Origin: UBA1952 sp965246855
GTDB lineage: Bacteria; Bacteroidota; Bacteroidia; Chitinophagales; Chitinophagaceae
Assembly: GCA_965246855.1 (NCBI GenBank)
Contig: CBDFFP010000002.1
Span: 1-64,000 of the forward strand
Length of the DNA: 64,000 bases
Reading direction: 5' to 3'
This document shows positions 35,499 to 44,519 of this stretch, piece after piece (the stretch's first letter is position 1; every line of letters begins with the position of its first letter). A program made the position numbers and the translations under genes. A model generated the notes under the pieces. It was not told the origin of the DNA and did no database searches. It saw only the letters and a program-made list of their open reading frames with translations.

Positions 35499-36392
35499 CT
35501 AATCCCGTCCGCCCACTGGCTGCTGACCGTCTTTCAGAATCGTTACCGGAATCAAATCCTGCACCAGTTGCCACTGCCCGTCCACCCAGCGGAAACCGTC
35601 GTACTGGCCCGTAGGTACGTAGGTATATTTCCGGCCCGGATCGTTGGCGTCGCTTTCCAAACGGTCAAAATAAATGGCCTTCATTTCCGGGTTGTAGTTC
35701 ATTGCGGCCACGATGCCTTTCTTGTATTCCAGCACAAAACGCACGGCTTGTTCCCGTGTATCTGCGGAGCGAACCCCGAAAATGGGCGCGCCAAAAACAG
35801 GGCCGTTTTCGCCGAGGCGCAACACGTCCAGCACCTTGCGGTTGGAAAGCGGGTTAGCCTCGTTCAGCCCGAAAAGCGTGTATGCCCGCTGCCCATTTAT
35901 TTCCACCGGCATGATGCGGTAATACAGCGCGCCAAACCATTTTCCGCCTGTCAGCACGCTGTCCATCGCACCTTTCTGAAGCTGGGCGCTGTTGTCAATC
36001 AGGCCATAAAGTTTAGGGTTCGCTTCGTCGGCCATCTGTATCGCGCCGTAGTAGCGCACCGCGTTTGCGTTGGCCGCTACGCCCCAGTTGAAGATGCGGA
36101 ACGCCTTGTCGTCGGGCGAAATGATGTTGACAATTTTAGCCAGACTGTCGAAACCGTAGTTATAGGAACCGCTGAGGGAAAGCGCGTTTTTCAATTGCCG
36201 GATGAAGCGATAGGTCGCGCCCAAACGGTCTTCGGGGAGAGGCGCAGTCATCATGCTGTCAGCTGTGCGGAGAAGCGAATCTTCATAGGCGCGAAGTGTG
36301 GCAAGGCGTGTGTCGGCGGGCGTTTCGCCTTGTGCAAAAAGGCGCGGTGCAGTGAAAAAGAGCAGCAGGAAAAGAAAAAGCAGGCGCTTCAT
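35499..36392 (-). CDS. Exported hypothetical protein (297 aa)
   Basis: I take ATG 36392 (MKRLLFLFLLLFFTAPRLFA) as the start because it gives a clean signal peptide. The mature protein has a helical N-terminal 100 residues (TRLATLRAYEDSLLRTADSM). A beta-rich part follows with NWGVAANANAVRYYGAIQM and, at the end, TYVPTGQYDGFRWVDGQWQL. This YDGFRW ending is seen in conserved periplasmic proteins of Bacteroidota with no known function. It is read divergently from the Fe-S gene at 36532, with about 140 bp between them. Confidence 0.65.
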   Translation of the reverse strand: MKRLLFLFLLLFFTAPRLFAQGETPADTRLATLRAYEDSLLRTADSMMTAPLPEDRLGATYRFIRQLKNALSLSGSYNYGFDSLAKIVNIISPDDKAFRIFNWGVAANANAVRYYGAIQMADEANPKLYGLIDNSAQLQKGAMDSVLTGGKWFGALYYRIMPVEINGQRAYTLFGLNEANPLSNRKVLDVLRLGENGPVFGAPIFGVRSADTREQAVRFVLEYKKGIVAAMNYNPEMKAIYFDRLESDANDPGRKYTYVPTGQYDGFRWVDGQWQLVQDLIPVTILKDGQQPVGGRD

Positions 36393-36531
36393 AAGAGAGA
36401 CAAAAATAGCCTTTTGCGGCACACGCTTTTTGAGCAAAAAACGTCGCTTTCCACAAACCCCTGCCCCGGCTGTGTTGTTACCTGTGGCGGCGCTAATTTC
36501 AGCCCTTCAAAAACCGCGTTTCCGTTTCCTT

Positions 36532-37845
36532 ATGGCTCTCCTTTCCCAAATTGTTTTTGTGCTGCTGGCCGGTGTTGCTTTCTTTCTTTTTTTCAGGAAG
36601 GTAAAAACCATTCGCCGCAATATTTTGCTGGGCCGCGAAGAAGACCGCACCGATCGCAGCGGCGAGCGTTGGAAGAACGTCGTTCTGCTGGCACTGGGCC
36701 AACAAAAAATGTTTAAGCGCCCCATTCCGGCCCTGCTCCACCTGATTGTCTATGCCGGTTTTGTGTTGATAAACTTAGAGGTGCTGGAGATTTTGGTGGA
36801 CGGCATTTTTGGGCAGCACCGCGTTTTTGAGCGGCCTTTCGGCGGCTTTTATAATGTCCTGATCGGCTTCTTTGAGATCCTCGCCGTGCTGACACTGGTG
36901 GCCGTTATTTCCTTCCTTGTCCGCCGCAATGTGATGAAGTTGCGCCGATTTAATCAGCCCGAACTGGTGGGTTTTCCGCGCCGCGATGCCAACACGATTC
37001 TCTACGTGGAAGTTGTGTTGATGACCATGCTCCTGCTGATGAATTCTGCGGAAGGCGCATTGCGGATTCAGGAAGGAACGGGCAGCGGTTTTGTCGTTAG
37101 CTCGCTGTTTGCGCCGCTGCTCACAGGCCTTTCTGCTGGTACGCTTCACGGCATCGAGCGCGTGTGTTGGTGGGGCCATATTCTGGGCATTTTCGCTTTC
37201 CTCAACTACCTTCCCTACTCCAAGCACTTCCACATTATTCTGGCCTTTCCGGCGGCCTATTATACGCGCCTGAAGTCTATGGGCGAGATGCCCAACATGC
37301 CGGAAATTCAGAACGAAGTGCTGTACGCGATGGAGCCGGACAAAGCGCCACCGGTTCCTGCTGAAGGCGCCGAAGAGCCTGTTCAACACAAGTTCGGCGC
37401 GCGCGACGTGGGCGACCTTTCGTGGAAGAATTTGTTGGACGCTTACACCTGCACCGAGTGCGGAAGGTGCTCCTCCGTGTGCCCGGCAAACATCACCGGC
37501 AAGAAGCTTTCGCCGCGCAAGATTATGATGGACACCCGCGACCGGGCGGAAGAAGTGGGCCGCCAGTTAGACGCCGGGAAAAAGGCAGGCGAAGACGGCA
37601 AAAGCCTCCTCCACGACTACATTACGGTGGAAGAACTGCGCGCCTGCACCACCTGCCAGGCCTGCGTGGAAGCCTGCCCGATTGGCCTGGAGCCGCTCAG
37701 CATTATCCACCAACTGCGCCGCAACCTGATTATGGAAGAAAGCAACGCGCCCGGCGAATGGAACGCCATGAATTCCAACATTGAAAACAACATGGCCCCG
37801 TGGAAATTCTCGCCCGACGAACGCGATGCGTGGGTGAACGGGTAG
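36532..37845 (+). CDS. Membrane Fe-S electron-transfer protein (NarI/HdrC-like fusion)
   Basis: The start is ATG 36532 (MALLSQIVFVLLAGVAFFLF). Five or six membrane helices fill the first 260 residues, with histidines such as LLHLIVYAGF and GHILGIFAFLNYLPYSKHFH that could bind haem b as in NarI. The cytoplasmic C-terminal part has two 4Fe-4S motifs, CTECGRCSSVCP and CTTCQACVEACP, as in HdrC. It probably exchanges electrons between the quinone pool and the CCG-domain protein encoded at 38466. The substrate is unknown. A TAATTTCA element near 36493 may be its promoter. Confidence 0.85.
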   Translation: MALLSQIVFVLLAGVAFFLFFRKVKTIRRNILLGREEDRTDRSGERWKNVVLLALGQQKMFKRPIPALLHLIVYAGFVLINLEVLEILVDGIFGQHRVFERPFGGFYNVLIGFFEILAVLTLVAVISFLVRRNVMKLRRFNQPELVGFPRRDANTILYVEVVLMTMLLLMNSAEGALRIQEGTGSGFVVSSLFAPLLTGLSAGTLHGIERVCWWGHILGIFAFLNYLPYSKHFHIILAFPAAYYTRLKSMGEMPNMPEIQNEVLYAMEPDKAPPVPAEGAEEPVQHKFGARDVGDLSWKNLLDAYTCTECGRCSSVCPANITGKKLSPRKIMMDTRDRAEEVGRQLDAGKKAGEDGKSLLHDYITVEELRACTTCQACVEACPIGLEPLSIIHQLRRNLIMEESNAPGEWNAMNSNIENNMAPWKFSPDERDAWVNG

Positions 37846-37943
37846 CCTGTAGAAAGCCCTCTCCAATGCGGTCACCCTGAGCTTGCCGAAGGGCCGTAAA
37901 CCATATCAACCTCTAACTCCAAACGCTTAAACCCCCAACCGTT

Positions 37944-38408
37944 TTGCATCCTTCCTTCACTTTCGCCCGCGCTATCCGGCAAAACATTTTAAAGCTCGTA
38001 GAGCCACTTTCCACGGAACACATGAACGTCATTCCGCCGGGTCTCAATAACAATCTGGCGTGGCAGATCGGGCATTTGTGCGTTAGCACCGAAGCCTTGT
38101 TTTATCGTGCAGGAGCCGTTCATCCAGAGCGCTCCATTCCAGGTGTGAAGCAATACATGCGAGGCACCAAACCGGAAGCTTTTATCCCGGCAGAAGAAAT
38201 TGCGACACAGAAGACGCGGTTGCTTTCTGTCATTGACGAGATTGAGAAGGACTACCAGCCCCACAGCGCATCGCAGCCACTGGCCGCGCCTTTCGTGAAT
38301 CCTACGATTGGAATGACGTTCGCCACGCTGGACGAGATTTTATGGTTCACTACCCATCACGACATGATGCACTGGGGCAATATGCTGGCGCTGAAAAAAC
38401 TAGTCTGA
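37944..38408 (+). CDS. DinB-family protein
   Basis: The start is TTG 37944 (MHPSFTFARAIRQNILKLVE); no ATG fits. This is the four-helix DinB/YfiT fold. A metal triad is suggested by the His in WQIGHLCVSTEALFYRAG and the late HHDMMHWGNMLALK, with the usual H-x-x-x-H spacing. DinB proteins act in thiol transfer or stress, but no substrate can be named. It sits between the two Fe-S genes on the same strand, which is unusual for this conserved pair. Confidence 0.78.
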   Translation: MHPSFTFARAIRQNILKLVEPLSTEHMNVIPPGLNNNLAWQIGHLCVSTEALFYRAGAVHPERSIPGVKQYMRGTKPEAFIPAEEIATQKTRLLSVIDEIEKDYQPHSASQPLAAPFVNPTIGMTFATLDEILWFTTHHDMMHWGNMLALKKLV

Positions 38409-38465
38409 ACAGTACCCGGTGCCGTAGCGCCGGGCATTCCAAACAAACGAAAAAGCACACACGAT

Positions 38466-39251
38466 ATGCAGGTAAAAACAATGGCCGAATACATGGCCGC
38501 AGGCGAAACGCCGGACGTTCTTTTCTGGGTGGGCTGCGCCGGTTCTTTTGATGCGCGCGCCCAGAAAATCACCCGCGCTTTCGCGTCTATTCTGGACAAA
38601 GTGGGCTACAAGTTTGCCATTCTGGGCAAGGAAGAAGCCTGCACCGGCGACCCTGCGCGCCGCAGCGGCAACGAGTTTCTGTTTCAGATGATGGCCTACC
38701 AGAACATTCAGGTTTTGAACGGCTACGAGGTGAAGAAAATCGTGACCACCTGCCCGCACTGCTTCAATATTTTCCGCAACGAATATCCCGTTTTGGGCGG
38801 TAATTACGAGGTGATGCACCACACGCAACTCCTTCAACAACTTATCAACGAAGGAAAGTTGGTGTTGCAAGGCGGCGGCGTTTTTAAGGGAAAGAAAATT
38901 ACCTACCACGACTCTTGTTATCTGGGTCGCGCCAACGGCATTTACGAAGCGCCGCGCGCGGTGTTGGAAGCACTGGACGTAGAATTGGTGGAGATGAAAC
39001 GCTGCCGCACCAACGGCCTGTGTTGCGGCGCGGGCGGCGCGCAAATGTTCAAAGATGAAGAGCCGGGCGACACGCGCGTAAACTGGGAACGTAGCAATGA
39101 GGCGATGGCAACCGGTGCTAAAATCATTGCTAACAACTGTCCGTTTTGTACCACAATGCTCACCGACGGCGTGAAGCGCGCGGAGCAGGAAGACAATGTG
39201 CAGGTGATGGATATTTCGGAGTTGGTGGCGATGTCAATGAACAATGAATAA
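38466..39251 (+). CDS. CCG-domain (HdrB/GlpC-like) Fe-S protein
   Basis: Two cysteine-rich CCG-type domains are visible. The first has VGCAGSFDARA, CTGDPARRSGNE and TTCPHCFNIFRNEYP. The second has YHDSCYLGRANGIYEAPRAV, CRTNGLCCGAGGAQMF and NNCPFCTTML. Such domains hold a noncubane 4Fe-4S cluster in HdrB or serve as quinone-linked electron carriers in GlpC- and LutA-type proteins. It follows the membrane Fe-S gene with the DinB gene between and is six bases from the next gene. It is likely the soluble partner of the 36532 protein. Confidence 0.85.
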   Translation: MQVKTMAEYMAAGETPDVLFWVGCAGSFDARAQKITRAFASILDKVGYKFAILGKEEACTGDPARRSGNEFLFQMMAYQNIQVLNGYEVKKIVTTCPHCFNIFRNEYPVLGGNYEVMHHTQLLQQLINEGKLVLQGGGVFKGKKITYHDSCYLGRANGIYEAPRAVLEALDVELVEMKRCRTNGLCCGAGGAQMFKDEEPGDTRVNWERSNEAMATGAKIIANNCPFCTTMLTDGVKRAEQEDNVQVMDISELVAMSMNNE

Positions 39252-39257
39252 GGAACA

Positions 39258-39779
39258 ATGGATAATGGCTCTGTGAGAAATGACGCACTAAGTGCCCTGT
39301 TGCCTGCTGATTTTTCACCCCAGTCGCGGGTGTGGATTTATCAGGCCGGGCGACCTTTTTCAGAAGAGGAAACCCGGATGATTGACGAGCAGCTCTTGCA
39401 GTTCTACCTGCAATGGGAGACTCATGGACAACCCGTAAAAGGCTGGGCGAAATTGCTTTTCCGGCAGTTTGTGGTGGTCATTGCCGATGAAACCGGAACG
39501 CATGTTTCCGGGTGCAGCACTGACGGGATGGTGCGGGTGATAAAGAGTTTGGAGCGGCAATTCAGCACCACTTTTTTTGACCGCATGACGCTCACGTTCC
39601 TCAAAAACGACAAAGCCGAAATGCTGCCGATGAATCAGGTTTCCTACGCGCTGGAGAAGGGTTTTCTTTCCCCGGAAACGCCGTTTTTCAACAACACCGT
39701 TACCACGCTGGAAGGACTACGAAACGAGTGGATTGTGCTGCTGAAAGAAAGCTGGTTAGGAAAGAAGCTCGGGATTTAA
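39258..39779 (+). CDS. Conserved Bacteroidota protein often labelled 'ABC transporter ATPase' (173 aa)
   Basis: It begins six bases after the CCG-domain gene, so it belongs to that operon. The protein has RVWIYQAGRPFSEEETRMID, WETHGQPVKGW and VADE-type strand FVVVIADETGTHVSGCSTDG, then FFDRMTLTFL. There is no Walker A or ABC signature, so the database name 'ABC transporter ATPase' for this family is misleading. A small alpha/beta protein with a conserved Cys-Ser-Thr-Asp-Gly turn is what can be seen. Function unknown. Confidence 0.7.
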   Translation: MDNGSVRNDALSALLPADFSPQSRVWIYQAGRPFSEEETRMIDEQLLQFYLQWETHGQPVKGWAKLLFRQFVVVIADETGTHVSGCSTDGMVRVIKSLERQFSTTFFDRMTLTFLKNDKAEMLPMNQVSYALEKGFLSPETPFFNNTVTTLEGLRNEWIVLLKESWLGKKLGI

Positions 39780-39796
39780 GTTGTACGAGCCGCAGA

Positions 39797-40957
39797 CTAT
39801 TCCCCTCCGGCAAAAAATCCCAGCATCGTTTCCAGAGCGTCTTCTGCGTGCATTCTTTCGCCGTTTTGGAGAGATTCTTTGGCGGCAGCAGCGGCGCGGG
39901 CGCGCATTTCTTTTTCGTAAGCAGCAATGGCTTCCCGAACCATGCCGTAGTCATTAGAGAAGAGATATTCGCTTAGCTCCAGCGCATCCCGCATCGCCAT
40001 GTTTGCGCCTTCCCCGGCAAAGGGCGGCATCACGTGCGCGGCATCGCCAATCAGCGTTAGGTTGGGGCCGGATTCCCAGTTTTGGTTCAGCGGCGCACAC
40101 ATGATGGGACGCGGAACGAGCGGCATCGTAGCGCCTTCTATCAACTGTTCCCACACGGGATTCCAGTCGGCATACGCCGAGCGAAACCAAGTCAGCAGGG
40201 CGGTTTTGTCCGAGAAGGATAGCCCGCTTATTTGTGCCCAATTTTCAGGCGCTTTAAAGCTGGCGTAAAATCCGATTTCGCCACTTCCTTTCTGGCCCAA
40301 AAGCATGTTCTCCCCTTTGCCGAAGGCCATACACTTTCCGCCCTGCAAAAGCACGTCAAAAAAAGGAGCTGCCGAACCATCATACACACTGCCTTCCAAC
40401 ATGGTGATGCCGGAATAAAACGGTTTTGTAGGCGTGAGGTAAGGGCGAATTTTGGAGTTTGCACCGTCGGCAGCAACAACGATGTCGGCGTAAGCAGTGT
40501 CGCCGTTTTTGAAAAACAGTCGCCAGCCTTCGCCTTCTTTTTCCATTGTGAGGAAGTAAGAATCCCATACGACAATGCCAGGTTCCAGCGATTCCAGCAA
40601 GAGCTTGCGCAATGCAGGCCGGTCAATTTCAGGCCGGAAATGTGGTTCTCCAAAAGCTTCTCTTGTTTCCTCCCCACGCTCGTCAAGCAGAATTTCGGCG
40701 GCGCTGTTTGCAACCGTGAGCTTGTCGGCACCGGGTCGGTAGGCTTTTTTAAATGCAGGAAGTAATCCGCCTTTTTCCAACGCGGCGAGGCCGGAATGGT
40801 GGTGCATATCCAAAGGCGAACCAGAAACGCGGGCGTCCTTGTTTGTGTCTCTTTCAAAGACTTTTACGGAAGCACCTTTGAGGGACAGCAGCCTTGCCAG
40901 CATAAGTCCGCCCGGGCCGCCGCCCACGATGCCGATGTGTTTTCCAGGAAGTTTCAT
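39797..40957 (-). CDS. FAD-dependent monooxygenase (TetX-like)
   Basis: The N-terminus IGIVGGGPGGLMLARLLSLKG binds FAD and ends in a FERD acidic turn. Mid-chain VVAADGANSKIRPYL is the D-G motif. GDAAHVMPPFAGEGANMAMRD is the second flavin site, very close to that of TetX tetracycline-inactivating enzymes. Its substrate need not be tetracycline. I start at ATG 40957, since the longer frame begins with a GTG abutting the upstream stop. It follows the AraC-type gene by 15 bases, so that regulator may control it. Confidence 0.82.
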   Translation of the reverse strand: MKLPGKHIGIVGGGPGGLMLARLLSLKGASVKVFERDTNKDARVSGSPLDMHHHSGLAALEKGGLLPAFKKAYRPGADKLTVANSAAEILLDERGEETREAFGEPHFRPEIDRPALRKLLLESLEPGIVVWDSYFLTMEKEGEGWRLFFKNGDTAYADIVVAADGANSKIRPYLTPTKPFYSGITMLEGSVYDGSAAPFFDVLLQGGKCMAFGKGENMLLGQKGSGEIGFYASFKAPENWAQISGLSFSDKTALLTWFRSAYADWNPVWEQLIEGATMPLVPRPIMCAPLNQNWESGPNLTLIGDAAHVMPPFAGEGANMAMRDALELSEYLFSNDYGMVREAIAAYEKEMRARAAAAAKESLQNGERMHAEDALETMLGFFAGGE

Positions 40958-40972
40958 GACGCAAAACTCCAC

Positions 40973-41734
40973 CTAGCCCAACGCCGAAAATTGGATAAAT
41001 CGGTCGTCTTTATTGCGACCGAGTTCTTTCGGCGACACACCGGAAAACTTTTTGACCTCGCGGATAAAATGGCTTTGGTCGGCAAAGGAAAGTTCCGGGA
41101 AAAATTTGCCTTGCGCCAGATGTGCCCACGATGCGCGGAACCGGAGAATATTGCAGTAGGCTTTGGGCGAAAGTCCGAATTGCGCGCCAAAATAGCGCCC
41201 TATCTGCCGGCTGCTCCAATAGACTTTCCGGGACAATTCTTCTATGGGAAGCTCCCCTTTCGCGGCGTAGAGCAACTCAAAAAGAACCGTTTTCCGGTTG
41301 TCCATTTCAGTGGGCAGAAGGGATAAAATCTGCTGTTCCGCTTTGTTTTTAAAGCCGCTGAAATCTTCCAGATCGGCTGCACGGAATCCCCAAAAATCAG
41401 CAGGTAACACCTCGGCATAATTCAGAATAGAGGCTACGGAACGATGCAACACGTACTCCACAGCAGGCAGCTTAAAACTAACAGCAACCATAATGGTTCC
41501 GGCTTTCAGACAAGCACTTCCGGCCCGCGCTTCCAACCCGGAAAGCATTATGTGGAAAGGCTCTGTTGCAGACTGCGAAAGGATAAGGTCTATCCGTCCG
41601 TCGGGCAGCACCACCACTTCTTTGTCGCTGGCAGAAGTGTTGCGCAATGTCCAGAAGCTTTCCACGAAATATGAAAGCGCAACGGTGGGCAACACGGTTT
41701 CAAAGTGCAGGCCGGTGGTCAATTTCTTCTGCAT
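40973..41734 (-). CDS. AraC-family transcription regulator with DUF6597 N-terminal domain
   Basis: Residues 1-130 match the DUF6597 sensor seen in many Bacteroidota AraC proteins (VESFWTLRN, VVLPDGRIDLILSQS). The last 100 residues form the paired helix-turn-helix: ELSRKVYWSSRQIGRYFGAQ for the first helix pair and SFADQSHFIREVKKFSGVSP with P-K-E for the second. It is probably a cytoplasmic activator. The start chosen is ATG 41734 (MQKKLTTGLHFE); an upstream in-frame ATG at 41761 is possible. The monooxygenase gene follows at once, while pyrophosphatase is read divergently. Confidence 0.85.
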   Translation of the reverse strand: MQKKLTTGLHFETVLPTVALSYFVESFWTLRNTSASDKEVVVLPDGRIDLILSQSATEPFHIMLSGLEARAGSACLKAGTIMVAVSFKLPAVEYVLHRSVASILNYAEVLPADFWGFRAADLEDFSGFKNKAEQQILSLLPTEMDNRKTVLFELLYAAKGELPIEELSRKVYWSSRQIGRYFGAQFGLSPKAYCNILRFRASWAHLAQGKFFPELSFADQSHFIREVKKFSGVSPKELGRNKDDRFIQFSALG

Positions 41735-41796
41735 CCGGAAACAAAAATACCCAAAGGGCAACGTCCAGCGGCGTCATTTTTAAGCACTTCCATAAC

Positions 41797-42339
41797 ATGA
41801 TTCTCCTTCCCCCACCCTTTGCCGACGAAGCCGGAAAAACCCTTCACATCGTGGTGGAAACGCCAAAAGGCAGCCGCTATAAATACGCCTACCAGCCCGA
41901 TTCCGGCTTGTTTCTCCTAAAGCGCATCCTGCCGCCGGGAACCGATTTTCCGGTGGATTTTGGTTTTGTGCCACATACGCTGGCTGACGATGGTGACGCA
42001 TTGGATGCAGTCGTGCTTTCCTATGCCCCGATTGCCGTAGGCGCACTCGTTATCTGCCGTGTGCTGGGCATCCTGGAAGCGGAGCAAACGGACACGCCGG
42101 GGCAAACGCCCTTCCGGAATGACCGGCTGGTGTGTGTCCCGGAATACTACCCCGAACTGGAACCCCTGCAAAGCATCGCTGATCTCGGCGAAGGCTGGGT
42201 GAGGGATTTGGAACGCTTTTTCCATTTCTATCGCTCGCGCACGGGCGGAAGTTTTAGAGTGGTAGCAACGCAAGGGCTGGAAGAAGCTTTGGAAGCCGTG
42301 CGTAAAGCAGCGACAAAAGCAGAAGGGGCAGCAGAATGA
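41797..42339 (+). CDS. ppa: Inorganic pyrophosphatase (family I)
   Basis: The enzyme hydrolyses pyrophosphate to phosphate. Visible are ETPKGSRYKYAYQPDSGLFL with the active-site Lys, DFGFVPHT, and DDGDALDAVVLS, which is the D-x-D-x-x-D metal motif with Ala in place of Pro. At 180 residues it has the bacterial length. ATG 41797 (MILLPPPFADEAGK) is chosen over the frame's upstream extension because that overlaps the AraC gene. Its final codons and stop lie inside the stem of the terminator at 42318. Its place beside a phosphate-regulon block may be chance. Confidence 0.88.
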   Translation: MILLPPPFADEAGKTLHIVVETPKGSRYKYAYQPDSGLFLLKRILPPGTDFPVDFGFVPHTLADDGDALDAVVLSYAPIAVGALVICRVLGILEAEQTDTPGQTPFRNDRLVCVPEYYPELEPLQSIADLGEGWVRDLERFFHFYRSRTGGSFRVVATQGLEEALEAVRKAATKAEGAAE

Positions 42340-42364
42340 AAATTATTCTGCTGCCCCTTCTGCT
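42318..42364. terminator. Bidirectional terminator overlapping the pyrophosphatase stop
   Basis: A perfect 20-bp stem (AGCAGAAGGGGCAGCAGAAT and its complement around seven bases) includes the last six codons and part of the TGA of ppa. It also ends the convergent porin transcript. Confidence 0.85.
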
Positions 42365-42380
42365 TTGGTCCGTGCAATCT

Positions 42381-43640
42381 CTAAAAAACAAGCTGGTAGC
42401 CCACCCGGAACTGGTCGCTGTATTTGAGCGGGTTTTGCGCCGCGTCTTCGGTGAGGGGATGGTAAAATTCAGCCTTAATAACGGAGTTGAAGCCATTTAG
42501 CGTTAAGGCATAAGCGAAGCGCATCCATTCCTGCTTCCCGGAAATCAAATCGTTGCCGTTCACGTTTTCGTATTCCGCCGCAAACACGGAATGCGCTTTT
42601 TTCCAGTTGTAATTTGCAGTGATGCAGTAGCCGCCGGCATTCACTTTTCCACCGTTAAACGAGGACAGCGTGTTCATGTACAAAGCGTCCGTTGGGTCGG
42701 TGGGCTGAGCGTTTACGTAATCGGCTTCGGCAAACAAAGTGAAGCTCCGGTACCGGAACATAAAGTCGGCGCCATACACCACTTTTTTCCCGTTCACCAT
42801 GCGGATGCCGTAAGGCCCCATCGCGTCCGGCACATCCGTCGTGAGAGAGCGACCTGTGGGTTGGGTCTTGTCGGTGTAACGGCCATTGATACCCACCCGG
42901 AACTGCGGTATCGGCGAGTTGTGGTTATCAACGGTCACGTATTTGGTAGGTGCGGGGTAAGAAACATCCACCCGCGCGGCGTATTCCTGCCGGCCACTGC
43001 CATCGTTCCCGTATTCAAAAACATTCTCCCCAAGTCCGGTATAGATACCGGCATAGGCGCGGATGCGTTTTTTCCAGAACGACTGATAAACCGTTACACC
43101 GAGGTCGCGGCGGGAAAACAAATCGCCGCCATACAGGTTGGCGTGGCTCCAGAAAGGCGAGTTGTAAGCATCGTTCAGGGAGCCTTGCGAGAAAGCAATC
43201 TTATCGTAGCCGAGCTTGACGCTGAACGGTAGGCGAGTGCCTTCATAAGAAACATACATCGCCTTTACGCCGGGCGCATAGGGGTTGGGGCTGGCGTTGC
43301 CGTTCAGGCCGGCGGCGTTGGAGGTATTGCCCATAGCTGCCGAGGTAATCAGGTCTAAGGGGCTGAGGTGCATCTCATATACAAACCCGGAGGAGCGGCC
43401 CAGAAAGTCCAGGTCGGCATCCTTGAAGAAAAAGCCATTGTTCTTCAGGTTTATATTTCCTGCTGTCATCATCCGGTATTTGTAGAATGCAGAGACCCGC
43501 CCGCTGATGGTAAGCGTGGCGTTGTTGCCGGTGAGGTTGATGTTGTTAGGCGGTTGCTCGTTATTGCGGAATTCCGAGTACTGCGCCGAGGCGGACTGAC
43601 CTATGGCCAGTAGAAACAAGCCGAATAGAAGTTTCTTCAT
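42381..43640 (-). CDS. OprO/OprP-like phosphate-selective porin
   Basis: A signal peptide (MKKLLFGLFLLAIGQSASAQ) is followed by about 400 residues of alternating strands, ending in YQLVF with the C-terminal Phe of outer-membrane barrels. Blocks such as FFFKDADLDFLGRSSGFVYE, GVKAMYVSYEGTRLPFSVKLGY and FRYRSFTLFAEADYVNAQ fit the phosphate-selective porin O/P family. It follows the phytase-like gene by six bases and shares its Pho-type promoter. Together they would release and import phosphate. The family name does not prove phosphate selectivity, but the promoter supports it. Confidence 0.75.
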   Translation of the reverse strand: MKKLLFGLFLLAIGQSASAQYSEFRNNEQPPNNINLTGNNATLTISGRVSAFYKYRMMTAGNINLKNNGFFFKDADLDFLGRSSGFVYEMHLSPLDLITSAAMGNTSNAAGLNGNASPNPYAPGVKAMYVSYEGTRLPFSVKLGYDKIAFSQGSLNDAYNSPFWSHANLYGGDLFSRRDLGVTVYQSFWKKRIRAYAGIYTGLGENVFEYGNDGSGRQEYAARVDVSYPAPTKYVTVDNHNSPIPQFRVGINGRYTDKTQPTGRSLTTDVPDAMGPYGIRMVNGKKVVYGADFMFRYRSFTLFAEADYVNAQPTDPTDALYMNTLSSFNGGKVNAGGYCITANYNWKKAHSVFAAEYENVNGNDLISGKQEWMRFAYALTLNGFNSVIKAEFYHPLTEDAAQNPLKYSDQFRVGYQLVF

Positions 43641-43646
43641 GAAAAT

Positions 43647-44384
43647 TTAGTGGAAAGAGGAAAGCTTTGGAAAGAAGTAGAAGGCCTGCATCAGGTCGGA
43701 AGCGATGCGGAAAGTGCCGTCGGGCAGGAAGCACAAGGCTTCCGGGTTCAGAATGACGAGGGTGTATTTCTGCTCTACCGCGTAGGTCTGTGGGTTGAGG
43801 CGAAAGATGCAGGCGTCTTCGTCGGAAAGCACATAGAGCGCCCCGTTCCACCAATACGCACCGGAGAGGTCGGAGCTTTCATCAAACGGGTATTCGTGGA
43901 TTTGGTGGAATTGCTCGTCGTATTCCAGAATCGATACCGGGCTTTTTTCCTTTACCAAAACCCATGTGTGGCGGGCTTCATTCCAGGCAATTCCTTCGCA
44001 GCCGCTGTTGGGTTTTCCGCCGTTGGGCGTGTCGTACTCGCCGATTTTTCTCAGGGTTGCGGTGTCGAGAACATACACTTTCCGCAGCCGCTCTTCCACT
44101 ACATACAGCTTGCCGTCGTGGAGCGTAACGCCCTCAAAGTCCACGCCTTCAAAGTCCGATTTGCGCAGGACAGCGCCGGTGGAGTCGCACTCAAACAGCG
44201 TTCCGTTGTCGGAGACGATATAGCAGTGGTTGGACACCGAATCCCAGACGATATCCGAAGGCTCGGAGATTTTGGTAGAAGCTTTTCTTTCGTACTTGAG
44301 CTTGATTCTTTTTTCGCTGAAAGCCGGGAAGGAGAGTCCGAACAGGAGTACTGTTAAAGCAAGGGTCTTGAACCCAGATTTCAT
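43647..44384 (-). CDS. Exported SdiA-regulated / phytase-like beta-propeller protein
   Basis: A signal peptide (MKSGFKTLALTVLLFGLSFP) precedes a beta-propeller with the SdiA-regulated pattern: EPSDIVWDSVSNHCYIVSDN, FEGVDFEGVTLHDGKLYVVE, NSGCEGIAWNEARHTWVLVK and LSGAYWWNGALYVLSDE. Relatives include the phytase-like esterase domain, which suggests hydrolysis of phosphate esters in the periplasm. The role is inferred and no catalytic residue is certain. The gene leads an operon with the porin and is driven by the Pho-type promoter at 44440-44407. Confidence 0.75.
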   Translation of the reverse strand: MKSGFKTLALTVLLFGLSFPAFSEKRIKLKYERKASTKISEPSDIVWDSVSNHCYIVSDNGTLFECDSTGAVLRKSDFEGVDFEGVTLHDGKLYVVEERLRKVYVLDTATLRKIGEYDTPNGGKPNSGCEGIAWNEARHTWVLVKEKSPVSILEYDEQFHQIHEYPFDESSDLSGAYWWNGALYVLSDEDACIFRLNPQTYAVEQKYTLVILNPEALCFLPDGTFRIASDLMQAFYFFPKLSSFH

Positions 44385-44406
44385 GGAGGCGCTTTTGAAG
44401 AAGTGC

Positions 44407-44440
44407 GCAAAAGTCCCCTGCTAATGTTACCGCGTTATTA
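44407..44440 (-). promoter_or_regulatory. Pho-box-like promoter of the phytase-porin operon
   Basis: Reading leftward, TAAT (44440-44437) and TAAC (44429-44426) are 11 bp apart, and TTTTGC (44412-44407) starts 17 bases after the TAAC start. The 29 bases around it are nearly the mirror image of the promoter at 44520-44553. Confidence 0.7.
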
Positions 44441-44519
44441 AGTTCTTTCGCTGCAGCCAACCGTTTGCGCGCTTCTGTCCACTTCCTTTTCTCCTTCTAC
44501 CTTCCCATAACTAAGGAAA

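Noticed and set aside
39258..39779. Calling this gene an ABC transporter ATPase
   Set aside because: No Walker A, Walker B or ABC signature is present; the name is a misannotation carried through the family.
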